64,000 nucleotides of DNA from UBA7803 sp040219935 (lineage in GTDB: Bacteria; Pseudomonadota; Gammaproteobacteria; Pseudomonadales; Azotimanducaceae), in contig JAVJUA010000083.1 of assembly GCA_040219935.1 (NCBI GenBank), positions 1-64,000 on the forward strand, given 5' to 3'. Below the pieces are notes generated by a model. The model made no database searches. It worked only from the letters and a program-made list of their open reading frames with translations, and had not been told where the DNA came from. Below, piece by piece: positions 56,328 to 64,000 of this stretch. A program made the position numbers and the translations under genes. Positions within the stretch are counted from its first letter, which is position 1. The number at the start of each line of letters is the position of its first letter.

Positions 56328-58936
56328 TGACCCCACCTGCAGACAGCGAAGCCACGTCGTCCGACGTCGCCATTGGCGTGTTCGTTCCGCTGCAATGGCT
56401 GGATTCCCCATGGGAAATGGTGGCCTGCGAGCCGGGGTTGGCAACCTCGCCCGACCGGCTCCCTGCGGACGTCTGGGCAGCGGCGCAGCCCGCTCCGGTT
56501 CCGGGCACCGTTGCCTCGGCCCTGCGCGCTGCCGACGCCTTGCCCGCGGGAGCCATCCCGGGCTTTGACGACCACGACTACTGGTACCGGTGTGTATTTC
56601 GCCGACCCGACCACGACGGCCCCATACGCCTGGTATTCCATGGTCTGGCAACGTTGGCCGAGGTCTGGCTCGACGGCACGTCCATTCTCGCCAGCGAGAA
56701 CATGTTCCTGAGCCACGAGGTCGACGTGACGGCGCAACTCGCGGCTCGGCCGGACGATGCTCACGAACTGGTGATTCGCTTCGCGAGCATCAATCAGGCA
56801 CTGGCGCAGCGGCGTCCACGGGCCCGCTGGCGCACGGCGCTGGTTGCCCAGCGTCAGCTCCGCCACATCCGCACCTCGCTGCTGGGACGCATGCCGGCGA
56901 TGCCCCCTGCTTGGGCCCCGGTAGGGCCGTGGCGCCCTGTGGCGCTGCGGCTCGACGGTCCGGCCCGCGTTGAGACGGTTCGATTGGCGCCGAGTTTGAA
57001 GGGTTCCGACGGACAGGTGTCGGCCCAGGTTGTTCTGCAGATCGACGACCCCAAATACCTCAACGGGACAGTCGCGATGACGCTGACCGTTGGCGACGTC
57101 AGCGCCGACCTGGCGCCCACGGGGGACGAAGCCGGCCAGACATACGCGGGCCACGTCGTGTTGCCCAACCCCGCGCTGTGGTGGCCTCACACCCACGGCC
57201 GGCCCGCACGCTATCCCGCCACGCTCCGTGTGGCGATCGGCGCCGCAACACAAACGCTGACCCTGGCGCCGGTCGGTTTTCGGCGCTTCGATGCAGATCG
57301 CGGCGAAGGCAGCGAGTTCCGCCTGCGGATCAACGACACGCCGATTTACTGCCGAGGCATTTGCTGGATGCCGTTGGACCCGGCATCGCTGTGCGCGACG
57401 CGGGAGGCATTGCGCGACGCGCTGGAGGCGCTTGTGACCGCCGGCGCCAACATGGTTCGCGTCAGCGGCGTCACCACGTACGAGAGTGACGACTTCTACG
57501 ACCTGTGTGACGAGCTCGGCCTTCTGGTATGGCAGGACTTCATGTTCGCCTGCATGGACTACCCCTTTGGGGAGACGGCGTTTCGCGACACCGCGGAGGC
57601 GGAAGCGCGACAACAGTTGGACCGCCTCGGCCATCGCCCGAGCCTTACCGTGCTGTGCGGGAACAGCGAGGTCTTTCAGCAACCGGCCATGCTCGGTCTA
57701 CCGCCGGACGCCTGGCAGATCCCGTGGTTCGAGGACGACCTGGCCGGTATCTGCGCGCGGGCGCGCCCGGATACGGTGTACGTCAGCGGCTCGCCCAGCG
57801 GCGGCACGCTGCCGTTTCACACCGATGCCGACGTGGCCCACTACTTCGGGGTTGGTGCGTACCGCCGGCCCTTGGCGGACGCCAGGCTTGCAGAACCCGC
57901 CTTCGCTTCGGAATGCCTCGCCTTCGCCGTGCCTCCGGAGCCCGCAAGCTTGGGTAGTGCCGAAACGGATCCTGCGCGGGTGCTCCGATCTCCGACATAC
58001 CTCGGTGGTATTCCTCGCGACAACGGTGCCGATTGGGATTTCGCAGAGGTGACTGAGCACTACGTTGTGGCACGCTACGGCGCCGCCGCCGTTGTATTGA
58101 AAGAGCATGATCCGGCTCGTTACCTGGACGCCTGCCGAGTCACCGTGGGAGAGACCATGGCGTCCGTCCAGCGGCAGTGGCGGCGCCGCGGCGCGCGCTG
58201 CGCCGGCGGGCTCATCTGGACCGGCCGCGATCTCGTCCCGGGCCCCGGCTGGGGCGTGTTCGACTGCCGCGGCATTCCCAAGGCACCGTACTATTTTCTC
58301 AAGCGCACCTGGGCCCCGCAGGCGCTGCTGTTGCTCGACGAAGGTCTGAACGGGTTGTGGGTTCATCTGGTCAACGAACGCGACAGGGCTCTCGAGGGGA
58401 CGCTCGAGGTCCACTTCGTGCGCGCGAACGGTGTGGTGACTGAATCGGCACGCCAGCCGCTGCGCGTTGCCGCCCGTGACGTGGCGGCCGTCTCGGTCGA
58501 ACAGGTGATCGGCGGGTTTCGGGATGCCGGCCAGGCCTACCACTTCGGCGCGCCCGCGTTCGATCTGGTACGGGCCGCCTTCCAGCCCGACGAGGCTGTC
58601 GCGGACGACGTCGCTGATCCGGCGCTCGCGATGATGCACGTTGGCGCCCACCTGAACCAGATTGCGCCGGCCGACCTGGAACTGACCGCGGTCGCCCGAC
58701 CCCACGGTTCAGGGTCATGGGTCATCGAGATTCGCAGCGATTCCTATGCGCACGCCGTGGCGCTGGACCTGCCGGGCGCACAGCTCAGCGACAACTACTT
58801 CGATCTGTTGCCCAACTGGCCGAAACGGCTCGATGCACGATTCCCCGACGGCCCCCGGCCGGCAGGCGGTACGGTTCGCGCACTGAACGGCCGCAGCGCC
58901 GTTCCGATCACCGGCCTTATGGCCGGTCAAGGTTGA
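56327..58936 (+). CDS. GH2 beta-mannosidase-like glycoside hydrolase
   Basis: An 869-residue protein with the GH2 layout: an N-terminal jelly-roll sugar-binding domain (DDHDYWYRCVFRRP, ATLAEVWLDGTSILASENMF), immunoglobulin-like linkers, and a TIM barrel from about residue 335. The catalytic acid/base is probably Glu448 in LCGNSEVF and the nucleophile Glu529 in AFASECLAF. There is no signal peptide, so it would be cytoplasmic. It closes a run of overlapping genes including the ligase, so it may trim or transglycosylate the cluster's product rather than degrade external mannan. It overlaps the DUF1839 stop by one base. Confidence 0.85.
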   Translation: MTPPADSEATSSDVAIGVFVPLQWLDSPWEMVACEPGLATSPDRLPADVWAAAQPAPVPGTVASALRAADALPAGAIPGFDDHDYWYRCVFRRPDHDGPIRLVFHGLATLAEVWLDGTSILASENMFLSHEVDVTAQLAARPDDAHELVIRFASINQALAQRRPRARWRTALVAQRQLRHIRTSLLGRMPAMPPAWAPVGPWRPVALRLDGPARVETVRLAPSLKGSDGQVSAQVVLQIDDPKYLNGTVAMTLTVGDVSADLAPTGDEAGQTYAGHVVLPNPALWWPHTHGRPARYPATLRVAIGAATQTLTLAPVGFRRFDADRGEGSEFRLRINDTPIYCRGICWMPLDPASLCATREALRDALEALVTAGANMVRVSGVTTYESDDFYDLCDELGLLVWQDFMFACMDYPFGETAFRDTAEAEARQQLDRLGHRPSLTVLCGNSEVFQQPAMLGLPPDAWQIPWFEDDLAGICARARPDTVYVSGSPSGGTLPFHTDADVAHYFGVGAYRRPLADARLAEPAFASECLAFAVPPEPASLGSAETDPARVLRSPTYLGGIPRDNGADWDFAEVTEHYVVARYGAAAVVLKEHDPARYLDACRVTVGETMASVQRQWRRRGARCAGGLIWTGRDLVPGPGWGVFDCRGIPKAPYYFLKRTWAPQALLLLDEGLNGLWVHLVNERDRALEGTLEVHFVRANGVVTESARQPLRVAARDVAAVSVEQVIGGFRDAGQAYHFGAPAFDLVRAAFQPDEAVADDVADPALAMMHVGAHLNQIAPADLELTAVARPHGSGSWVIEIRSDSYAHAVALDLPGAQLSDNYFDLLPNWPKRLDARFPDGPRPAGGTVRALNGRSAVPITGLMAGQG

Positions 58937-58943
58937 CGGTTCG

Positions 58944-60689
58944 ATGACGGGTGCAACACGACCCGACAGCGCAGCGGCGCTGGACGACGACTGGCTGCGC
59001 TCGCCGGAACCCGGTTGGCTGAATTCGCCCTGGGGACCGCTGTTCACCTGGTATCACCCGCCACGCGGCACGCCGCGGAATTGCGCCGTGCTGCTGTGCG
59101 ACACCTTCGGCAGCGACCGGATGAATCTGCACCTGGCGTATCGATACCTCGCCTTGCAGCTCTCCCATGCAGGATTCGCGTGCCTGCGGGTCGATTATCC
59201 GGGAACGGGGGATTCGGCCGGCATGCCGCGGGATACCCAGAGCGTCGCCGTGTGGACCGGAAGTTTGAGCCTGGCGGCGGATCATCTGCGAGCGCGCAGC
59301 GGAGCAGACAACCTGGCGCTGTTCGGTGCACGCTTCGGCGGTACCATGGCCGCGCTGCTGGCCGCTGCCCGACACGACGTCATGGACCTGATCCTCTGGG
59401 GCCCGTTCGTCGAGGGCCGGCAGTTCCTGCGCCAGTGCCGCGCCGTGCAGCGCATGTTGATCACCGATGCAGCCGGTCGGGCGCCGAATGATCGCCAACC
59501 GGGCGATCAGGAGTCGATGGGCTTCCTATTGACCGGGGCATGGGTTGAGGAACTCGAGCCGCTCAACCTGACTCGCCTCGAACGCGCGCCGGCGCAGCGA
59601 GCGTGCGTTCTGCCGTGGGATGACACGAGTCGGATGGCAGCGTTGGCCGATGCCTGGCGTGGGTTGGGCGTCGAGGTCGAGATCGAATCGTCGCCACTAT
59701 TCGACGCCCAGCGCACGCTGCAGCAACAGGCAGTGCCCTGGCCCATCCTCGATCACGTCGATCGGTGGCTGTGCCGGTCGCACGCGACCACCACGGTGGC
59801 TCGAGGAGAGACCGCGGGCGCGACCCCTGCGAGTGTGAGCATTGAGGTCGATGGTGAGGATACGTGCGTGATCGAGCAGGCCGTGTATCTGGCGGAGGGC
59901 AAAGGCCTGTTCGGCATTCTGAGCCGCCCATCCCGAGCACCGGAGCGGGTCGAGCGGACCGGCATCCTCCTGGTCAACGGCGGCAACAATCACCGGCCGG
60001 GCATCAATCGTAACGGCACCGAATGGGCCCGGCGCTGGGCGGCCCAGGGGTGGCCCGTGTTGCGAATGGACATTCGTGGCCTGGGCGACAGTCCGCCGGC
60101 ACACGCCGAAGACCTCAACGTGCTGTATCGCAGCGAGACGACGCGGGACGTCCTGCAGGCCATGGACTGGATGCAGGAGCGGCTGGGAATCCGGAGATTC
60201 ATCGTCGGCGGACTGTGCGCCGGCGCCTATCAGGCCCTGCACACCGGGGTCGCCGATCGGCGGGTGGGTCGGGTAGTGGGGTTGTTCCTGTTGGAGTTGC
60301 TGCGTTACTACCCGGATCGGGGGCTGCCCCGGCAGGTGTGGCGGCGCAAACTGCTGCGTGCTCGGCAGCGGCTGGATGCCCGCCTGCCAATCTGGTGTCG
60401 GCGATCTACTCGGCTCGGGCGCTGGATGGGCGAGCTGTGCCGACGCGGTGTAAAGGTGCTTGCCGTATTCAATGAGGCCGACGGCATGGATGCGATGTTC
60501 CGATGGGAGCTGGGCCGCCATGCATCGGCTGTCGACCGAGGCGGGCGGCTGCGATTCGACCTGGTGCCGGACGGCAACCACATCTTCTCACCCCTCTGGT
60601 GTCAGCAGGAGATCACGGCGTCACTCGATCGCTATCTCGCCGAAATTGCCGGCGCCGAGGCGGCTGACGTTCAAAACTTGCATACATAG
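58944..60689 (+). CDS. Tandem alpha/beta hydrolase with altered nucleophiles
   Basis: A 581-residue protein with two consecutive alpha/beta hydrolase domains. In the first (about 25-280) the elbow reads LFGARFGG, so the nucleophile position is Arg130 and the domain cannot be a normal Ser hydrolase. In the second (about 315-575) the elbow reads VGGLCAGAYQ, placing Cys425 where Ser is usual, with an acid region near FNEADGMD and His in VPDGNHIFSP. A Cys nucleophile suggests acyl transfer, such as from a carrier thioester, more than hydrolysis. It is the last gene of the cluster and its end overlaps direct repeat copy B. Confidence 0.8.
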   Translation: MTGATRPDSAAALDDDWLRSPEPGWLNSPWGPLFTWYHPPRGTPRNCAVLLCDTFGSDRMNLHLAYRYLALQLSHAGFACLRVDYPGTGDSAGMPRDTQSVAVWTGSLSLAADHLRARSGADNLALFGARFGGTMAALLAAARHDVMDLILWGPFVEGRQFLRQCRAVQRMLITDAAGRAPNDRQPGDQESMGFLLTGAWVEELEPLNLTRLERAPAQRACVLPWDDTSRMAALADAWRGLGVEVEIESSPLFDAQRTLQQQAVPWPILDHVDRWLCRSHATTTVARGETAGATPASVSIEVDGEDTCVIEQAVYLAEGKGLFGILSRPSRAPERVERTGILLVNGGNNHRPGINRNGTEWARRWAAQGWPVLRMDIRGLGDSPPAHAEDLNVLYRSETTRDVLQAMDWMQERLGIRRFIVGGLCAGAYQALHTGVADRRVGRVVGLFLLELLRYYPDRGLPRQVWRRKLLRARQRLDARLPIWCRRSTRLGRWMGELCRRGVKVLAVFNEADGMDAMFRWELGRHASAVDRGGRLRFDLVPDGNHIFSPLWCQQEITASLDRYLAEIAGAEAADVQNLHT

Positions 60690-60699
60690 TCGACATTTA
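60672..60699 (+). repeat. Direct repeat copy B, right edge of the carrier-protein cluster
   Basis: CAAAACTT, G, CATACATAGT, three variable bases and CATTTA; it matches copy A at 47940-47966 with one extra base. It covers the end of the tandem hydrolase gene and lies 47 bases before carA. Both copies thus precede the next transcription unit and bracket 12.7 kb. Confidence 0.6.
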
Positions 60700-60745
60700 T
60701 GGCGCCGCGCAGCGCCGGTACAAGGTGCCTAGCGAGGAGACGGCC

Positions 60746-61831
60746 ATGCAACTGATACTCGAAGACGGCACGACGTTCACCGGCACCGCCTTCGGTGCAA
60801 CGACCGGCGTCGCTGGCGAAGTGGTCTTCAACACCGGCATGAGCGGCTACGTCGAGACCCTCACCGATCCGTCTTATCGGGGCCAGATACTCGTTCTCAC
60901 CTATCCCCTGATCGGCAACTACGGCGTACCGCCACCGCGCGCGGCCGGCTCGCTGACCGGCCCGTTCGAGTCCGACCGCATCCAGGTTCAGGGACTGATC
61001 GTGCAGAGCTACGTGGATGCCTACAGCCACTACGCGGCAGGCAGGTCGCTGGCCGATTGGCTGATTGCCGAAGGGGTGCCTGCCGTGACCGGCGTCGATA
61101 CCCGCACTCTGACACGGCACCTGCGCGCCGCCGGCACCATGAAGGGCCGGCTGATCGCCAATGGCGAGGCGACCACTACCCGGCTGCGCGAGGTGGACAT
61201 GCGCCAGGATGTTTTCCGTCAGGTCGCGCCGCGCGCCGCAACCCGCCACGGTCAAGGGGACCACACGGTGCTGCTGGTGGACGTCGGTGCCAAAGACAAC
61301 ATCGTGCGCTCGCTGCTGGCCCGCGGGGTCCGGGTGATCCGCGCGCCGTGGTTCGAGGATCTGTCCACCTACTTCGACGAGGCCGACGGTGTGCTGATCG
61401 GCAACGGCCCCGGAGACCCGTCGGACCTCGAGCCATTGATCGCCCAGGTGCGGCGCATGCTTGACAGTGGCGACAAGCCGGTCATGGGTATTTGCCTCGG
61501 CAACCAGATTCTCGCTCGTGCGGCCGGCGCCAAGACCTTCAAGCTGCCCTACGGCCACCGCGGCGTGAACCAGCCCGTGCAGGACCTGCTCACCCGGCGC
61601 TGCTTCATCACCAGCCAGAACCATGGCTATGCCGTGGACCACGACTCGCTGTCCGACGACTGGGAGCCCTGGTTCATCAATCTCAACGACGGCAGCAACG
61701 AAGGCATTCGCGCCAAGACGCGGCCTTACTTCGGGGTGCAGTTTCACCCGGAAGCCCGACCCGGTCCGGAAGACACGGGCTACCTGTTCGACGAGTTCGT
61801 CCGGGCCATCCGCCGCCCGGCCTACGCCTGA
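60746..61831 (+). CDS. carA: Carbamoyl-phosphate synthase small (glutaminase) subunit
   Basis: A 361-residue glutamine amidotransferase subunit that releases ammonia for carbamoyl phosphate. The N-terminal CarA domain has LEDGTTFTGTAFG and YPLIGNYGVPPPR, and the class I glutaminase has catalytic Cys in MGICLGNQIL and the His/Glu in YFGVQFHPEARPGPEDT. Segments such as FESDRIQVQGLIV and TFKLPYGHRGVNQPV are typical of the Bacteroidetes/eukaryote lineage. The ATG follows GCGAGGAG. It is nine bases upstream of carB. Confidence 0.93.
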   Translation: MQLILEDGTTFTGTAFGATTGVAGEVVFNTGMSGYVETLTDPSYRGQILVLTYPLIGNYGVPPPRAAGSLTGPFESDRIQVQGLIVQSYVDAYSHYAAGRSLADWLIAEGVPAVTGVDTRTLTRHLRAAGTMKGRLIANGEATTTRLREVDMRQDVFRQVAPRAATRHGQGDHTVLLVDVGAKDNIVRSLLARGVRVIRAPWFEDLSTYFDEADGVLIGNGPGDPSDLEPLIAQVRRMLDSGDKPVMGICLGNQILARAAGAKTFKLPYGHRGVNQPVQDLLTRRCFITSQNHGYAVDHDSLSDDWEPWFINLNDGSNEGIRAKTRPYFGVQFHPEARPGPEDTGYLFDEFVRAIRRPAYA

Positions 61832-61840
61832 GGAGCGCGC

Positions 61841-64000
61841 ATGTTCGGTGCCTATCTGCCCAGAAAACCCAGCCGCGCCCTGGTCATCGGTTCCGGCGCG
61901 CTGCAGATCGGCCAGGCCGGCGAGTTCGACTACTCCGGCTCGCAGGCCATCAAGGCGCTGAAGGAAGAGGGCGTCTACACCGTCCTGATCAATCCGAACA
62001 TCGCCACCATTCAGACCAGCGAGGGCCTGGCCGACCAGATCTACCTGAACGCCATCACCCCGGCGTTCGTCGAGCAGATCATCGAGAAAGAGAACGTCGA
62101 TGCGCTGCTGCTGTCGTTCGGCGGCCAGACCGCCCTCAACTGCGGTCTGGCGCTGTGGGACAGCGGCGTGCTCGAGCGTCACGGGGTACGGGTGCTCGGG
62201 ACGCCGGTCGAAGCCATTCGCACGACCGAAGACCGTGAACTGTTCAAGCAGGCGCTGGATCAGATCGGCGTCGTCACGGCCCGCAGCCGGGCGTGTGCGT
62301 CGACGGAAGAAGCGCGCGCCGCGGCCGCCGAGATTGGATTTCCGGTCATGCTGCGCGGCGCCTTCGCGCTCGGCGGCAAGGGCAGCGGCATCGTCGAGAC
62401 GCCGGCCGAGCTCGACGCCAAGCTGCGCCGCGCCTTCGACGGCGGCGTGCCGCAGGTGCTCGTGGAGGAGTGCCTGCGCGGCTGGAAAGAGATCGAGTAC
62501 GAGGTGGTGCGCGACGGCCGCGACAACTGCATCACCGTGTGCAACATGGAGAACTTCGACCCGCTGGGTATTCACACCGGCGAATCCATCGTCGTCGCGC
62601 CGTCGCAGACACTGAACGACGAGGAATACCAGCTGCTGCGCACCATCGCCATCAAGACCATTCGCCACCTGGGCATCGTCGGCGAGTGCAACATCCAGTA
62701 CGCGCTGGATCCCCACAGCACCGACTACCGGGTCATCGAAGTGAATGCCCGCCTGTCACGATCCAGCGCCCTGGCCAGCAAGGCGACCGGCTACCCGCTC
62801 GCTTACGTTGCCGCCAAGATCGCCCTGGGCTACGCGCTGCCGGAGATCCCCAACGGCATTACCCGGCGCACCACGGCGTTCTTCGAGCCGGCGCTGGACT
62901 ACATCGTCTGCAAGTTCCCGCGCTGGGACCTGAACAAGTTTCAGGGCGCGTCGGTGGAGATCGGCAGCGAGATGAAGAGCGTGGGGGAAGTGATGGCCAT
63001 CGGCCGCACGTTCCCGGAGGTGATTCAGAAGGCCATCCGTATGCTCGACATCGGCTGCGACGGCCTGGAGCCTGCCGTGTTCGACCCCGCCGGCGATCTG
63101 CGCACCCAGCTCACCGCGACCCCGAGCCGCATCTTCGCCGTCGCCGGGGCCCTGACCGAAGGCTTCAGCGTCGACGAGGTGCACGCCCACACCGGCATCG
63201 ACCGCTGGTTCCTGGACGCCCTGGACGATATCGTGCAGACCCGCATGGCGCTGGCCGAGGCGGGCCGCGCGGTGGCCGAGCCGCTGCTGCGCCAGGCGAA
63301 GCTGCAGGGCTTTTCCGACAAGGCCATCGAAAAGCTCTGCGACCTGAAGAAAGGCGAGGTGCGGAAACTGCGCCGGCACCACGGCATTCGCCCCTACCTT
63401 GCCCAGATCGACACCCTGGCCGCCGAGTTCCCGGCCGAGACCAACTATCTCTACTCCACCTATCACGCTCAGCAGGACGACGTGGCGCCGTCGACCCGCA
63501 AGAAGATCATGGTGCTCGGCTCCGGCGCCTACCGGATCGGCTCCAGCGTCGAGTTCGACTGGTGCGCGGTGAACGCCGTGCAGGCGGCCGCCGAGCTCGG
63601 CTACGAGACCATCATGGTCAACTACAACCCGGAGACGGTCAGCACCGACTACGACACCTGCGACCGGCTGATCTTTGACGAGATCAGCCTCGAGAGCGTG
63701 CTCGACATCTACGAGCGCGAGCAGCCCGAGGGCGTCATCGTCAGCATGGGCGGGCAGATTCCCAACAACCTGGCGCTGCGACTGCACCAGGCCGGCGTGC
63801 GCATTCTCGGCACCAGCCCGGACGACATCGACCGGGCGGAGGATCGCAGCAAGTTCAGCGCGCTGCTCGACGAGTTGGACGTCGACCAGCCGCGCTGGTC
63901 GCTGGTTGCCGACGTGGCGGAAGCGGACGCGATCGTCGAGGGTCTGGGCGGCTACCCGGTGCTGGTTCGGCCCAGCTACGTGCTCTCCGGCGCGGCCATG
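61841..64000 (+). CDS. carB: Carbamoyl-phosphate synthase large subunit (3' end beyond window)
   Basis: The first 720 residues of CarB: the N-terminal ATP-grasp half, the oligomerisation domain, and the beginning of the second ATP-grasp half (KKIMVLGSGAYRIGSS onward). The ATP-site motifs are LINPNIATIQTSEGLADQ, FGGQTALNCG, LRGAFALGGKGSGI and RLSRSSALASKATGYPL. The usual proteobacterial signature VNSNPATIMTDPEMAD is replaced by the INPNIATIQTS type found in Bacteroidetes and eukaryotic CPS. It forms an operon with carA. The gene continues past base 64000, so its C-terminal regulatory domain cannot be judged. Confidence 0.93.
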   Translation, partial: MFGAYLPRKPSRALVIGSGALQIGQAGEFDYSGSQAIKALKEEGVYTVLINPNIATIQTSEGLADQIYLNAITPAFVEQIIEKENVDALLLSFGGQTALNCGLALWDSGVLERHGVRVLGTPVEAIRTTEDRELFKQALDQIGVVTARSRACASTEEARAAAAEIGFPVMLRGAFALGGKGSGIVETPAELDAKLRRAFDGGVPQVLVEECLRGWKEIEYEVVRDGRDNCITVCNMENFDPLGIHTGESIVVAPSQTLNDEEYQLLRTIAIKTIRHLGIVGECNIQYALDPHSTDYRVIEVNARLSRSSALASKATGYPLAYVAAKIALGYALPEIPNGITRRTTAFFEPALDYIVCKFPRWDLNKFQGASVEIGSEMKSVGEVMAIGRTFPEVIQKAIRMLDIGCDGLEPAVFDPAGDLRTQLTATPSRIFAVAGALTEGFSVDEVHAHTGIDRWFLDALDDIVQTRMALAEAGRAVAEPLLRQAKLQGFSDKAIEKLCDLKKGEVRKLRRHHGIRPYLAQIDTLAAEFPAETNYLYSTYHAQQDDVAPSTRKKIMVLGSGAYRIGSSVEFDWCAVNAVQAAAELGYETIMVNYNPETVSTDYDTCDRLIFDEISLESVLDIYEREQPEGVIVSMGGQIPNNLALRLHQAGVRILGTSPDDIDRAEDRSKFSALLDELDVDQPRWSLVADVAEADAIVEGLGGYPVLVRPSYVLSGAAM

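Noticed and set aside
60671..62716. 681-codon minus-strand open frame
   Set aside because: It covers the antisense of carA and carB, which are certain genes; a high-GC shadow.

Overview
The window is 64 kb of very GC-rich, densely packed bacterial DNA. Genes overlap by 1-4 bases (ATGA, TGATG) in long runs, and several starts are GTG or TTG. Gene content (PnuC plus a NadR-like kinase, HemF and HemN, NirS, NnrS, ExbD, a proteobacterial sortase-type two-component pair, CNT nucleoside carrier) points to a gammaproteobacterium, probably an environmental facultative anaerobe that respires nitrogen oxides. I cannot place it at genus level. No rRNA, tRNA, CRISPR array, transposase or phage gene was seen.

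Layout. 0.1-7.7 kb: pyruvate kinase, a TauE/SafE permease, then a MORN-repeat protein / Ser-Thr kinase / triple-FHA protein operon and a metallo-beta-lactamase-fold hydrolase. 7.7-10.7 kb: a two-component system of the dedicated-sortase type, with no sortase nearby. 10.8-13.9 kb: an NAD-related group (PnuC, nicotinamide riboside kinase, an APH-like kinase, a sirtuin). 13.8-18.7 kb: acyl/steroid-type catabolic genes (alpha/beta hydrolase, LLM flavin oxidoreductase behind a KstR-like operator, HCCA isomerase-like protein, acyl-CoA dehydrogenase) interrupted by a VapBC-type module.

18.7-36 kb is a nitrogen-oxide island: a haem-type TonB receptor, a cytochrome cd1 nitrite reductase with an extra N-terminal cytochrome c, a second acyl-CoA dehydrogenase, NnrS, HemN and a globin. 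It also holds a nine-gene minus-strand operon: a 57-residue membrane peptide, a CuA subunit, a haem-copper subunit I lacking the active-site Tyr, SenC/SCO, a cytochrome b-ferredoxin-FlpD fusion, a periplasmic protein, a CtaA-like protein, a second SCO and a second, aberrant haem-copper-oxidase-like protein. A perfect FNR/DNR box lies upstream. The order CuA subunit, subunit I, SenC matches norSY-senC (sNOR), so the island plausibly turns nitrite into NO and then N2O, with haem supply and NO defence beside it.

36-47.9 kb is mixed: a GST-like protein, a CPT-like kinase, a PPTase, a VanZ fusion, a CNT carrier, a second toxin-antitoxin pair, threonine aldolase, an orphan ExbD, an alpha/beta hydrolase gene broken by an in-frame amber codon, an SMP-30 lactonase, a BON lipoprotein, HemF and an orphan Tat-dependent molybdenum hydroxylase subunit. 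A non-coding stretch with two DnaA boxes sits before hemF.

47.9-60.7 kb is the most unusual part: polysaccharide deacetylase, asparagine synthetase-like amidotransferase, GT2, alpha/beta hydrolase, carrier protein, acyl-CoA-dehydrogenase-like flavoprotein, a seryl-tRNA-synthetase-like amino acid:carrier-protein ligase, DUF1839, a GH2 beta-mannosidase-like protein and a tandem alpha/beta hydrolase with altered nucleophiles. A 27-28 bp imperfect direct repeat brackets this cluster. It looks like an assembly line that loads an amino acid on a carrier protein, oxidises it and attaches it to a glycan or small molecule of unknown structure. It is followed by a carAB pair of the Bacteroidetes/eukaryote type rather than the usual gammaproteobacterial type; carB runs off the window.
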